A DNA stretch of 64,000 nucleotides from Microbacterium sp. GTDB taxonomy: Bacteria; Actinomycetota; Actinomycetes; Actinomycetales; Microbacteriaceae. The position numbers and the translations under genes are program-made. The DNA lies in assembly GCA_031177765.1 (NCBI GenBank), contig JAPSKH010000003.1:62001-126000 (forward strand). Direction: 5' to 3'. Shown piece by piece: positions 8,447 to 16,507 of the stretch (the stretch's first letter is position 1; each line of letters begins with the position of its first letter). The notes beneath the pieces are model-generated. The model worked only from the letters and a program-made list of their open reading frames with translations, did no database searches and was not told where the DNA came from.

Positions 8447-9507
8447 GCCACGAGCTCCTCGAGGTGCACGACCCGTTCGGCGAGGAACCGTCGGGCGGCC
8501 GCGATCCTCTCGGGGGCGCCGGTGACCTTCACGATCATCTGCCCCACGGTGTGCTCCTGGATCTCGGTCATGTCGGCGTGAAGCATGTTCACCTGCACGC
8601 CGATGTCGGTGATGAGGTCCGACACCAGCGGCTGGGTCACCTCGTCGTCCAGCAGCAGCAGACGCCACAGGCCCTCGCCGCCCAGGTGCGCGACCACCCG
8701 ATCCGGGACGGCCTGGGGCACGACGGTCGACACGAAGTCGCGGGCCACGCCCGTGCGAGGTCGGAGGAACGTGTCGAGCACGGAACCCTGCTCGACGACC
8801 TCGCCCGCGGCCATCACGGCCACCTGGTGGGCGAGGTCCTTGATGACATCCATCTCATGGGTCACGACGAGGATCGTGGTGCCGTACTCGCGATTGACCC
8901 GACGGAGCAGATCGATGATCTGCGCCGTCGTGGTCGGATCCAGCGCGCTCGTCGCCTCGTCGGCCAGGAGGATGCGGGGGTTCCGGGCGAGTGCCCGTGC
9001 GATCCCGACGCGCTGCTTCTGGCCGCCGGAGAGCTCCCCGGGGAAGCTGTCGGCCTTGGCGCTCAGGCCGACGAAGTCGAGGACCTCATCGGCCCGCGCG
9101 CGGGCTTCGGCCTTGCCGACGCCGTCCAGGCGCAGCGGCAGGGCCACGTTGTCGCGCACGCGCACGGTCGCCAGGATGTTGAACTGCTGGAAGATCATGC
9201 CGGTGTGCTTCTGCGCGGCCCGCAGAGCGGCGCCGCGCAGCGCGCCGATGTCGACCCCGTCGACCACCACGCGCCCGGTCGTGGGCTGCTCGAGCCCGTT
9301 GACCATCCGGATCAGCGTGGATTTGCCGGCGCCGCTGTAGCCGATGACGCCGAAGATGGTGCCCGGCGCGACGTCGATCGAGACGCCGCGAAGGGCCGCC
9401 GTCGAGACGGCCCTTCCCGGGAACGCCTTCGAGACGTCGTCGAAGACGATGCGTCCCGCTCCGGCGCCTGATCCCGCGGCCGGTCCGGATGGACTCACTC
9501 GAACCAT
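8443..9507 (-). CDS. metN: Methionine ABC transporter ATP-binding protein
   Basis: The 354-residue ATPase has Walker A GYSGAGKST, the ABC signature LSGGQKQR, Walker B ILLADEATSALDP and a switch His (VVTHEMD). A C-terminal NIL/ACT-like domain (about residues 270-354, MIVKVTGAPERI) is the methionine-sensing module of MetN that causes transinhibition. The 5' end overlaps the metQ stop by 13 bases. The N-terminal 18 residues are Gly/Ala rich and may not be conserved, so a slightly later start is possible. Confidence 0.93.
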   Translation of the reverse strand: MVRVSPSGPAAGSGAGAGRIVFDDVSKAFPGRAVSTAALRGVSIDVAPGTIFGVIGYSGAGKSTLIRMVNGLEQPTTGRVVVDGVDIGALRGAALRAAQKHTGMIFQQFNILATVRVRDNVALPLRLDGVGKAEARARADEVLDFVGLSAKADSFPGELSGGQKQRVGIARALARNPRILLADEATSALDPTTTAQIIDLLRRVNREYGTTILVVTHEMDVIKDLAHQVAVMAAGEVVEQGSVLDTFLRPRTGVARDFVSTVVPQAVPDRVVAHLGGEGLWRLLLLDDEVTQPLVSDLITDIGVQVNMLHADMTEIQEHTVGQMIVKVTGAPERIAAARRFLAERVVHLEELVA

Positions 9508-10352
9508 TCCGGCAGGTTGTAGCCGTCGTACTGCGCGTTCGAGGTGATGTACTCGACGAACTCCGGGGACTCGTAGGCGGCCTTGATCGCCTGCGCCCAG
9601 TCGCTCTCGACATCCTCCGAGCGCACCGTCACGACGTTCGAGAACTCGACCGGCTGGTCTTCCAGGGCCAGTGCGTCGTCGTAGTCGAGGCCGCCCGAGA
9701 CGATGAAGTTGCCCTGGATCGTGGCGTAGTCGACATCCTGCAGCGCCGGGACCTGCTGCGCGTTCTCGATGGGGGTGATGTTCAGGTTGTGCGGGTTGTC
9801 GGTGATGATCGACAGATCGGCGGTGTTGGGGTCCTCGACGTCGTCGAAGTCGATCCAGCCCACCTCGCGAAGGATCAGCAGGCCGCGGTAGAGGTTGGCC
9901 GGCGAGTTCGGGACGGTGACGGTCGAGCCGTCGGCGACGTCGTCGAGCGAGGACTTCTTGCCGCCGAACAGGCCCATGCGCGGCGTCGGGATCTGCACGA
10001 GGGCGGCGTTGTCGATGCCCTCCTGTGCGTTCACGAACTCCATGTACACCGGGTGCTGCATGATGTTGGCGTCGATCTCGCCGCTGTCGACGGCGACGTT
10101 GACGACGATCCCGTCGGTGAACTCCACGGCCTCGACGGTGTAGCCCTCGTTCTCGAGGATCGGCTGGATGCCACCCTCGAACATCTCGCGATACGGGCCG
10201 GGGTTGAAGCCGATCCTGATGTCCGTCTTGTCGGCGGCGTCGCCGTCAGCGGCTGCCTGGGGCGCGGACGAGCCGCCGCTGCATGCGCTGAGCGAGACGG
10301 CGAGAGCGGCGGCCGCGGTGGCGGCGATCAGAGCCTTGCGGGTGAAGCGCAT
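9495..10352 (-). CDS. metQ: Methionine-binding lipoprotein, NlpA/MetQ family
   Basis: The product (285 residues) has a lipoprotein signal peptide: MRFTRK, a hydrophobic run and the lipobox LSAC, predicting a lipid-anchored extracellular protein. The mature part has the MetQ pattern IRIGFNPGPYREMFEG, ending in NAQYDGYNLPEWFE. It delivers methionine to MetNI. The ATG at 10352 is chosen for its signal peptide and a GAGGA ribosome-binding site; an in-frame start 20 codons earlier lacks both. It is the first gene of the metQNI-aminotransferase-luxS unit. Confidence 0.92.
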   Translation of the reverse strand: MRFTRKALIAATAAAALAVSLSACSGGSSAPQAAADGDAADKTDIRIGFNPGPYREMFEGGIQPILENEGYTVEAVEFTDGIVVNVAVDSGEIDANIMQHPVYMEFVNAQEGIDNAALVQIPTPRMGLFGGKKSSLDDVADGSTVTVPNSPANLYRGLLILREVGWIDFDDVEDPNTADLSIITDNPHNLNITPIENAQQVPALQDVDYATIQGNFIVSGGLDYDDALALEDQPVEFSNVVTVRSEDVESDWAQAIKAAYESPEFVEYITSNAQYDGYNLPEWFE

Positions 10353-10368
10353 GTGTCCTCTTCGTGCT

Positions 10369-10416
10369 GTGAGTGGCGGACGCGCGCGGACGGGTGCTGC
10401 GCGCGGACTCACGCTA
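10369..10416 (-). promoter_or_regulatory. metQ operon promoter region with nested inverted repeats
   Basis: On the minus strand a TAGCGT hexamer (10416-10411) lies about 60 bases before metQ. GTGAGT (10412-10407) overlapping it is matched by ACTCAC at 10374-10369, and GCGCGC (10404-10399) by GCGCGC (10387-10382). The outer repeat begins inside the -10 box, so it could act as a DNA operator; the inner one lies in the leader RNA. I could not match it to a known SAM or SAH riboswitch. Confidence 0.35.
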
Positions 10417-10476
10417 GAAGGGGCGCCGTCGTCGCGTCGATTCGGACGTTACAAAGGGCAACAGTGTGCGTAGACG

Positions 10477-10510
10477 ACGACGCGGGGCCGCCCAGGCGGC
10501 CCCGCGTCGT
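10477..10510 (-). terminator. Terminator hairpin after the transglycosylase gene
   Basis: A perfect 16-bp inverted repeat (10477-10492 with 10495-10510) lies 16 bases beyond the transglycosylase stop. The stem is extremely GC rich and has no U tract, which is usual for terminators in such genomes. Confidence 0.7.
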
Positions 10511-10525
10511 GGAAACGGTGGTGGC

Positions 10526-11527
10526 TCAGTACCAGCCGTTGGACTGGGAGTGACCCCATGCGCCGCACGGCGAGCCGTAACGGCCCGAGATGTAGCCCAG
10601 ACCCCACGAGATCTGCGTCACCGCGTTGGTCTGCCAGTCGGCGCCGGCGCTGGACATCTTGCTGCCGGGAAGGGCCTGCGGGATGCCGTACGCACCGCTG
10701 GACGGGTTGGAGGCGCGGTAGTTCCAGCCGGACTCCTTGTTCCACAGCGACACCAGGCACGAGAACTGGTCGTCGCCCCAGCCGTAGCCCGCGAGCATCC
10801 CGCGTGCCGCCGCCTGCGCGTCGGCCGGGCTCATGCCGGGACCGCCGCCTCCGGTGTAGACCGGTGCCGGCGCCGACGAGCGCTGCTGAGAGGTCTGCTT
10901 CGCCGCGGCGGCCTCTTCGGCGGCCTTCGCCTCGGCCGCGGCCTTCGCCTCGGCCTCCTGGCGGGCACGCTCGGCAGCGGCTTCCTGCTCGGCCTTCAGC
11001 GCGAGAGCGGCGTCGAGGCTGCCGCGAAGGCCCGCCACACGCTCGCCCACCGTCGAGACGGCCGCCGTGACGTCCTCCGCGATATCGGGCACCAGCGGCG
11101 CCGGCAGCAGCTCGGCGCTCTCCAGGCGGTCGACGGCCGCTTCCAGCTCGGCGGTGTCGACGGTCGGATCGGGGTCGCCGACGTCCAGGCCCGAGGCCTG
11201 GATGTCGGTGGTCACGGTGGCGGCCTGGGCGATCGCCTGTTCGGCCGCATCCAGCGCCTCGCGGACCGCTGTGGAGATCTCGTCCGTGCCGCCCGAGCTG
11301 ACCGTGGCGACGGGATCGGTCGTCGGAGTGAACGACGCCAGGGCGATGCTCCTCGGCGTCGCCGGGGATGCCTCGGCGTGGGCGACAGGTCCGGTCGCGG
11401 CCAAGCCGACGGTGGCGGCGACCGCCACGGCGAGGGTCGAGGCGACCAGAGCGGGCCGGCGCCGTGTGCGGCGCTGAGCCTCGCGGAGGGTGCGGCGGTT
11501 GGGGACCAAAAACGTGTTCGAGCGCAT
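10526..11527 (-). CDS. Secreted lytic-transglycosylase-like protein with coiled-coil region
   Basis: The 333-residue product starts with a basic segment and a hydrophobic signal peptide (VAVAATVGLAATGPVAHA, cleavage near AHA). A helical region of about 150 residues follows, including an Ala/Glu/Lys-rich coiled coil (AEAKAAAEAKAAEEAAAAK). The C-terminal domain of about 85 residues reads SLWNKESGWNYRA, GAYGIPQALPGSKM and WGLGYISGRYGSPCGAW, a lysozyme-like transglycosylase fold with the catalytic Glu in NKESGW. It should cut peptidoglycan outside the cell. ATG 11527 is preferred because the signal peptide begins just after it; no strong ribosome-binding site is visible. Confidence 0.85.
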   Translation of the reverse strand: MRSNTFLVPNRRTLREAQRRTRRRPALVASTLAVAVAATVGLAATGPVAHAEASPATPRSIALASFTPTTDPVATVSSGGTDEISTAVREALDAAEQAIAQAATVTTDIQASGLDVGDPDPTVDTAELEAAVDRLESAELLPAPLVPDIAEDVTAAVSTVGERVAGLRGSLDAALALKAEQEAAAERARQEAEAKAAAEAKAAEEAAAAKQTSQQRSSAPAPVYTGGGGPGMSPADAQAAARGMLAGYGWGDDQFSCLVSLWNKESGWNYRASNPSSGAYGIPQALPGSKMSSAGADWQTNAVTQISWGLGYISGRYGSPCGAWGHSQSNGWY

Positions 11528-11773
11528 GAAAACCGGTTCCGTATCGAGATCCGCGCCGGCCGAGCGGCGCCGTGCGTCCGTTCGGGTCGGACACAAGTCC
11601 CCGAGTCAATCGGGTCCGTCTGGACGGTTCCGGTGCGTTTTCTGGACGCCCGGTGTGAACGAGAGGACGGGCGAGTCGCAGGAAACCTCGTGTCAACCCC
11701 GCTGCGCGATCATCCGAGAACGAGTGGAGTCGTGACACGAACGTCATCAGAGACCGATGCGAAAGGACGACTC
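11528..11773. other. Divergent intergenic region with a structured leader on the minus strand
   Basis: This 246-base gap separates the transglycosylase (minus) from the SDR gene (plus). On the minus strand a TTGACA lies at 11696-11691, far from the gene, and the stretch between has several short hairpins (for example CCCG with CGGG, and GCGCC with GGCGC). A long structured leader is possible. No known riboswitch core was recognised. Confidence 0.35.
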
Positions 11774-12616
11774 ATGTCGAATCAGCCCCCGCAGCAGCAG
11801 GACGTGCCGGGCACCGATCAGGAGATGCAGCCCAAGCCCGACTACGGCGAGAACAGCTACCGCGGATCGGGGCGGCTCGAGGGGAAAGTGGCGCTGATCA
11901 CCGGCGGTGACAGCGGCATCGGCAAGGCCGTCGCGCTCGCATACGCGCGGGAAGGGGCCGATGTCGCCATCAGCTACCTCGACGAGCACGAGGACGCCGA
12001 GGAGGCACGCCGGTGGGTGGAAGAGGCCGGTCGCCGCTGCGTGCTGCTTCCCGGGGACATCTCCGACCCCGAACACTGCCGCCAGATCGTCGCCCAGACT
12101 GTCGAGCACCTGGGCGGACTCGACATCCTCGTCAGCAATGCGGCCTTCCAGATGGATCACCCCACGCTCGAGGAGGTCTCCGACGAGGAGTGGGACTACA
12201 CCTGGGCGACCAACGTGGACGCGCTGTTCCACCTCGTGAAGGCCGCGCTGCCGCACCTGAAGCCCGGCGCATCGATCATCGGCTCGTCGTCGGTGAACTC
12301 CGACCAGCCCTCGCCGACCCTGCTGCCGTACGCGGCGACGAAGGCCGCGATCGCCAGCATCATGGCCTCGCTCGCGCAGCTGCTGGCCGAGAAGGGCATC
12401 CGCGCCAACAGCGTCGCTCCCGGCCCGGTGTGGACGCCGCTCATCCCCGCGACGATGCCCGAGGAGAAGGTGGAGCAGTTCGGACAGCAGGTGCCGCTCG
12501 GACGCGCCGCCCAGCCGGCCGAGTTGGCGCCCGTGTACGTCATGCTCGCCTCCGACGAAGCCAGCTACGTCTCCGGTGCCCGCATCGCGGTGACCGGCGG
12601 CAAGCCGATCCTCTGA
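11774..12616 (+). CDS. SDR family oxidoreductase (general-stress type)
   Basis: The 280-residue short-chain dehydrogenase has the nucleotide motif ITGGDSGIG (about residues 42-50), the NNAG equivalent VSNAAF, the catalytic serines SSSV (about 171-174) and YAATK (Tyr186, Lys190). The polar 30-residue N-terminal extension (NQPPQQQDVPGTDQ) is shared with bacterial stress-induced SDRs such as Bacillus YhdF/YdaD. It is likely NADP-linked; the substrate is unknown. ATG 11774 follows an AAGGACG ribosome-binding site. The next gene follows by 14 bases. Confidence 0.9.
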   Translation: MSNQPPQQQDVPGTDQEMQPKPDYGENSYRGSGRLEGKVALITGGDSGIGKAVALAYAREGADVAISYLDEHEDAEEARRWVEEAGRRCVLLPGDISDPEHCRQIVAQTVEHLGGLDILVSNAAFQMDHPTLEEVSDEEWDYTWATNVDALFHLVKAALPHLKPGASIIGSSSVNSDQPSPTLLPYAATKAAIASIMASLAQLLAEKGIRANSVAPGPVWTPLIPATMPEEKVEQFGQQVPLGRAAQPAELAPVYVMLASDEASYVSGARIAVTGGKPIL

Positions 12617-12630
12617 GACAGGAGAGCACC

Positions 12631-12870
12631 ATGGACATCTCGGACATCGCTTGGAACGAGCCCGCCAGGGAGAAGATCCTTCAGGACGCTGACAACGTGC
12701 TGCGCGAGGCCGTGCTCGAGGTCGCCAAGACGCACGGCGGAAGGTCGTCCGACGAAGCGTTCGCCGCGCTCAACGCTCGGCTGAAGGATCGCTTCATCGA
12801 CTACGAGCCGGGGCCGGACCTGCGCAAGTACGCCGACGCGATCGCGGCGGGCGAGATCAGTCAGCCGTAG
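12631..12870 (+). CDS. Small hypothetical protein downstream of the stress SDR
   Basis: This 79-residue soluble, charged protein begins MDISDIAWNEPAREKILQDADNVLREAVLEVAKTHG and is predicted to be mostly helical. It starts 14 bases after the SDR stop with an AGGAGAG ribosome-binding site, so the two are very likely one operon and may share a stress role. Its last 10 bases overlap the 3' end of the convergent DUF2510 gene. No known domain was recognised. Confidence 0.75.
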   Translation: MDISDIAWNEPAREKILQDADNVLREAVLEVAKTHGGRSSDEAFAALNARLKDRFIDYEPGPDLRKYADAIAAGEISQP

Positions 12871-13439
12871 CGGTAGTGCTGAGCGCTGGTGTTGACCCAG
12901 GTCGCGAAGCGCCGGGCGGCGGCATCCTGCCCATCGGGGGAGCGTGAGACCCACACCTGCTCCCGCCCGGTGATCACGAGGTAGGCGTGGGCGCGGTCGA
13001 TGGCGCGGTTGAGTGTGCGGGGCGTGATCGGCCCGGATGCCCCGAACAGGCGACGCTCGACGGCGGTGCGGGTGAAGGCCGGCCGCCGCAGAAGGGCGTC
13101 GCCCGTCTCGACGGAAGCCTCGACGTCGCCGACGGGCAGGCTCAGGTCGCGGAAATGCACCCATCGGCCGTCGATCGTGACGCCCGCGAACTCCTGCTCC
13201 TCGCCGCTGTACCGCACGGCGGTGGTCCACTGCCGCCCGTCCCACCAGCGGTGTCGGCCGCGCTGGTCGTCGTACCAGCCGGCCGGCGCCGCCGTGGTCG
13301 GCACCGGGCCGGCATCGCGATGGAGCTCGACCGCGGCCTCATGCAGGTCGATGTACTCCTCGGTCCACCGGGTGCCGGTCCACCACCGGTGCTTGCCGGT
13401 GCCGTCGTCGTACCATCCGGCGGGCGGTTGCGTGCCCAT
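12861..13439 (-). CDS. DUF2510 tandem-domain protein
   Basis: The 192-residue product opens with two DUF2510 repeats: PAGWYDDGTGKHRWWTGTRW and, about 45 residues later, PAGWYDDQRGRHRWWDGRQW. The C-terminal 120 residues are soluble alpha/beta with no transmembrane helix. DUF2510 is a short Trp-rich module common in actinobacterial envelope-associated proteins and its function is not known. ATG 13439 begins the first repeat directly. Confidence 0.8.
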   Translation of the reverse strand: MGTQPPAGWYDDGTGKHRWWTGTRWTEEYIDLHEAAVELHRDAGPVPTTAAPAGWYDDQRGRHRWWDGRQWTTAVRYSGEEQEFAGVTIDGRWVHFRDLSLPVGDVEASVETGDALLRRPAFTRTAVERRLFGASGPITPRTLNRAIDRAHAYLVITGREQVWVSRSPDGQDAAARRFATWVNTSAQHYRYG

Positions 13440-13486
13440 GCAGGAAGCGTAGTTCCGGTCGGCGACACGGTGTCAGGCGATCGCTC

Positions 13487-13498
13487 TAATCTGAACGG
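13487..13498 (+). promoter_or_regulatory. -10 hexamer of the Nudix gene, leaderless spacing
   Basis: TAATCT at 13487-13492 is followed by six bases and the GTG at 13499. There is no ribosome-binding site. Confidence 0.6.
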
Positions 13499-14221
13499 GT
13501 GGCCCCCGACGACCTCGCCCCACAGGGCGCCCGCGCGCAGCTGACAGCGCTCGTCGCGGCAGCGTCGGCCGCGCGGGGCGCGCAAGGCTTCCGCGCGTTC
13601 GCCGGACTTCCGACGGCGGAGAACTCCCGCTCCGCGGCCGTTCTCATCCTCTTCGGCGTGCTGGATGGGCTCGCGAGCGACCACGACGCCTCCGCCACCG
13701 CGGTGTCGCGCGACCTCGACGTCCTCCTCCTGGCGCGCGCGACCACGCTGCGCGCTCACCCGGGTCAGGTCGCTTTCCCAGGCGGGCGCGTCGATCCCGG
13801 GGACGACGGTCCCATCGGCGCGGCGCTGCGCGAGGCGCGCGAGGAGACGGGGCTCGATCCGGCCGGCGTCGACGTCCTCGGCACGCTCGAGGACGTGCCG
13901 CTGGCCTATTCCCTGCATGTGGTGACCCCGGTGCTGGCGTGGTGGCGGCGTCCGTCCCCGGTTCGCGTGGTCGACGTCGCCGAGTCCGCCGCCGTGTTCC
14001 GGGCGCCCGTCGCGGACCTGCTCGATCCCGCGAACCGCGGCGTCACGGTGATCCGGCGCGACGGTCAGGAGTGGCGCGGCCCCGGATTCCTCGTCCGCCA
14101 CGACAGCGGCGCTCATCTGGTGTGGGGCTTCACCGGGATGCTGCTCGACGGACTGTTCGACCGGCTCGGCTGGACCGAGCCGTGGGACGACACGCGAGAG
14201 CTGCCGCTGCCGCCCGTCTAA
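13499..14221 (+). CDS. Nudix hydrolase, CoA pyrophosphatase-like
   Basis: This 240-residue protein contains a Nudix box: GGRVDPGDDGPIGAALREAREETGL, matching GX5EX7REUXEEXGU with Asp replacing the first Glu position. The preceding HPGQVAFPGGR is the NuCoA-type element of Nudix coenzyme A diphosphatases. The likely reaction is cleavage of CoA or a related nucleotide diphosphate to 4'-phosphopantetheine and 3',5'-ADP. The GTG start at 13499 directly follows a leaderless promoter. Confidence 0.85.
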   Translation: MAPDDLAPQGARAQLTALVAAASAARGAQGFRAFAGLPTAENSRSAAVLILFGVLDGLASDHDASATAVSRDLDVLLLARATTLRAHPGQVAFPGGRVDPGDDGPIGAALREAREETGLDPAGVDVLGTLEDVPLAYSLHVVTPVLAWWRRPSPVRVVDVAESAAVFRAPVADLLDPANRGVTVIRRDGQEWRGPGFLVRHDSGAHLVWGFTGMLLDGLFDRLGWTEPWDDTRELPLPPV

Positions 14222-14284
14222 GCGCCGGTGGCGGCCGAGCGCAAGCCCTTGTGCTGTGGTTGCGCCGACGCCGACAGTGAGAGC

Positions 14285-14662
14285 ATGACCTCCGACATCG
14301 CAGAGCTGCTTCGGCTCGAGCAGGCCGGCTGGATGTCGCTGTGCGACGGCTCCGGCGACGACTACTACGGCAGGATCATGACGCCCGACGGCGCGATGGT
14401 GCTCGCCGACGGATCCGTGCTGGACCGGGACGGCGTCGTCCAGTCGCTGCGCGATGCGCCGGCGTGGAGCAGCTACGAGATCTCGGACGAACGGATCGTC
14501 CCGCTCGGACCCGACGCCGCGGCGCTCGTCTACACCGGCCGCTCGTTCCGTGCGGCCGGCGGCCCCGCGTTCGTCGCCGCGATGTCGAGCGTGTACGTCC
14601 GCCAGGACGGTCAGTGGCGGCTGGCGCTGTACCAGCAGACGCCGGTGCCCGAGGCCGACTGA
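14285..14662 (+). CDS. SnoaL/NTF2-like (DUF4440) protein
   Basis: The 125-residue product has the cone-shaped NTF2-like pattern: an N-terminal helix (ELLRLEQAGWMSL), MTPDGAMVLADGSVLDRDGVVQSL, a middle strand pair and the terminal VYVRQDGQWRLALYQQTPV. Such domains bind small ligands or act as isomerases; the ligand is unknown. Start at 14285 fits the family N-terminus, and the longer frame from 14228 is Cys rich and unlike it. The flavoprotein gene follows after 19 bases and is probably cotranscribed. Confidence 0.8.
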   Translation: MTSDIAELLRLEQAGWMSLCDGSGDDYYGRIMTPDGAMVLADGSVLDRDGVVQSLRDAPAWSSYEISDERIVPLGPDAAALVYTGRSFRAAGGPAFVAAMSSVYVRQDGQWRLALYQQTPVPEAD

Positions 14663-14681
14663 CCCGACAGGCAGGAGCGAC

Positions 14682-15884
14682 ATGACCGAGGAACACCTGC
14701 ATCACCGGATCCTGGTGATCGGCGGCGGCAACGGGGGCATCTCCGTCGCCGCGCGCCTGCGCCGCCTGGGGGTCGACGACATCGCGCTCGTCGAGCCGCG
14801 CGAGGAGCACCTGTACAAGCCGCTGTTCTCGCACGTCGCCGGCGGTACCGCCCGCGCGAGCATCACGGTCAGACCTCAACGGGACGTCATCCCCAAGGGC
14901 GTCGAGTGGATCCGCGACGGTGTCACCTCGATCGATCCCGACCGCAATGCCGTCGAACTGGCCGGCGGAGATCGGGTGACGTACGACCACGTCATCGTCT
15001 GCCCGGGCATCCAGCTCGACTGGGCGCGCATCGCCGGTCTCGAGGCGGCGCTGCAGACGCCGGCGGTCGCGTCCCACTACGAGTACGCGCTGGCCGCGAA
15101 GGCCTCGCTGCTCCTGCGCGATCTGAAGGAGGGGACGGTCGTCTTCACGCAGCCGCCAGGACCCGCCTCATGCGCCGGTGCGGCCCAGAAGCCCATGTAC
15201 CAGGCATGCGACTACTGGCGCGCGACGGGCGTCCTCGACCAGATCCGGGTGGTTCTGGTGGTGCCGACCGACACCGTCTACGGCATCCCGGCGTTCGACG
15301 CGGAGCTCGATCGCTGCATCGAGGAGTACGGCATCGAGCTGCACACCAGCAGCGAGCTTCTCGAGGTGGATGCCGCCGCGCAGGAGGTGGTGATCGGCGG
15401 GCCCGAGGGCGCCGAGCGCATCGCCTACGACGTGCTCAATGTGGTGCCGCCGCAGTCCGCACCCGACTGGATCAAGAACTCGCCGCTCGCGGGCCCGCGC
15501 AGCGAGGGCGGCTTCGTCGAAGTGGACACCCGGACGCTGCGGCATCCGCGCTATCCCAATGTCTGGACGCTGGGCGATGCCGCCGCCACGACCAACTCGA
15601 AGTGCGGCGGGGCCCTGCGCAAGCAGACTCTCGTGCTCGCACGCAACCTCGTCGCCGTGCTGCGCGGCGAGGAGCCCGGCGACAGCTATGACGGCTACGC
15701 CGTGTGCCCGTTCACGGTGTCGCGCTCGACCGTGGTGTGGGCCGAGTTCGACGACGAGGGCGAGCTGTCTCCCACCATCCCGTTCCTGAAGGGCATGTAC
15801 CGCGAGAACCGGCTGGCGTGGATCGCCGACCGGCACATCCTGCCCTGGGTGTACTGGAACCTGATCCTCACCGGGCGCGTCTAG
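14682..15884 (+). CDS. FAD-dependent oxidoreductase, sulfide:quinone reductase-like
   Basis: This 400-residue flavoprotein has an N-terminal FAD motif ILVIGGGNGGISVAARL and a second dinucleotide region. A Cys block PGPASCAGAAQKPMYQACDYWR resembles the active-site segment of SQOR-type (type II) sulfide:quinone oxidoreductases. TLGDAAATTNSKCGGALRKQ holds the FAD-binding Asp and a second cysteine. The C-terminus (VYWNLILTGR) could anchor it peripherally at the membrane. It probably passes electrons from a sulfur compound to quinone; NDH-2-like activity is the alternative. ATG 14682 follows CAGGAGCGAC. Confidence 0.8.
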   Translation: MTEEHLHHRILVIGGGNGGISVAARLRRLGVDDIALVEPREEHLYKPLFSHVAGGTARASITVRPQRDVIPKGVEWIRDGVTSIDPDRNAVELAGGDRVTYDHVIVCPGIQLDWARIAGLEAALQTPAVASHYEYALAAKASLLLRDLKEGTVVFTQPPGPASCAGAAQKPMYQACDYWRATGVLDQIRVVLVVPTDTVYGIPAFDAELDRCIEEYGIELHTSSELLEVDAAAQEVVIGGPEGAERIAYDVLNVVPPQSAPDWIKNSPLAGPRSEGGFVEVDTRTLRHPRYPNVWTLGDAAATTNSKCGGALRKQTLVLARNLVAVLRGEEPGDSYDGYAVCPFTVSRSTVVWAEFDDEGELSPTIPFLKGMYRENRLAWIADRHILPWVYWNLILTGRV

Positions 15885-16492
15885 CGGGAGCGCACGCGGT
15901 AGCGCAGCTGCACGTTCGAAGATCCCTCGAAGGTGCGCGCCTCGAGCAGTTCGAGGCTCGCCGGACGAGTGAAGAGCGCAACGCCGGTGACCAAGGCGTC
16001 CGGGCTGACCATGAGATGCAGTTCGTCGACCAGTCCGCGCGCGAGCAGGTCGTTCCACAGCACATGGCTGGCGAACACGACGATGTCGCCCCGGGCCGCA
16101 TCCAGCCACTCGGTGAGGCGGTCGCGCGGGACCGCGGTCGTGGACTCCGCCCACGCGTTGGAATCCGGCACCGGCCCACGATCTGTGATCACGACCTTCG
16201 GCACGGCGTTCCAGCGACGGCTGATCGCGCGGTTCACCTCGTCGTACTGCCGGATGGGGCCGGACTCCTGTTCGACCGGCTCGGGGGCGTCGGCGATGAA
16301 GGGCCAGTACGCGCTGAAGCCGTCGAATGATTCCCGCCCCAGCAGGACGACGTCGGCGCGCTCGATGCTCTCGAGGTTCGCCTGATCGAACGCGGTGTCC
16401 ATGTTCAGCGCGAGCGGGTCGCCGTCAGCGTCGGCGTAGTAGCCGTCCAGTGAGACGATGTTGTTGACGATCACCGTGCGCATCAGTGTCAC
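15881..16492 (-). CDS. Dihydrofolate reductase family protein (RibD C-terminal type)
   Basis: The 203-residue protein opens TVIVNNIVSLDGYYADADGD, as in RibD-C/DHFR-like reductases, with a middle VVLLGRESFDGFSAYWPF and a later VVFASHVLWNDLLARGLVDELHL. It should use NADPH, but a pathway cannot be named and no folate or riboflavin genes are nearby. The start may be GTG 16492 or ATG 16483. Its stop and the stop of the convergent flavoprotein share the CTAG at 15881-15884. Confidence 0.82.
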   Translation of the reverse strand: MTLMRTVIVNNIVSLDGYYADADGDPLALNMDTAFDQANLESIERADVVLLGRESFDGFSAYWPFIADAPEPVEQESGPIRQYDEVNRAISRRWNAVPKVVITDRGPVPDSNAWAESTTAVPRDRLTEWLDAARGDIVVFASHVLWNDLLARGLVDELHLMVSPDALVTGVALFTRPASLELLEARTFEGSSNVQLRYRVRSR

Positions 16493-16507
16493 CGGCAGGG
16501 CGCGTGC

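Noticed and set aside
10353..10416. SAM riboswitch upstream of metQ
   Set aside because: The leader after the -10 box is only about 50-60 bases and has no recognisable SAM-I, SAM-II or SAM-IV core.
11528..11700. c-di-AMP (ydaO) riboswitch upstream of the transglycosylase
   Set aside because: The conserved ydaO core was not recognisable by eye, so it is kept only as a structured leader to test.
10466..11773. N-terminal extension of the SDR gene reaching back over the transglycosylase
   Set aside because: The SDR family N-terminus and a ribosome-binding site place the start at 11774; the extension is antisense to a supported gene.
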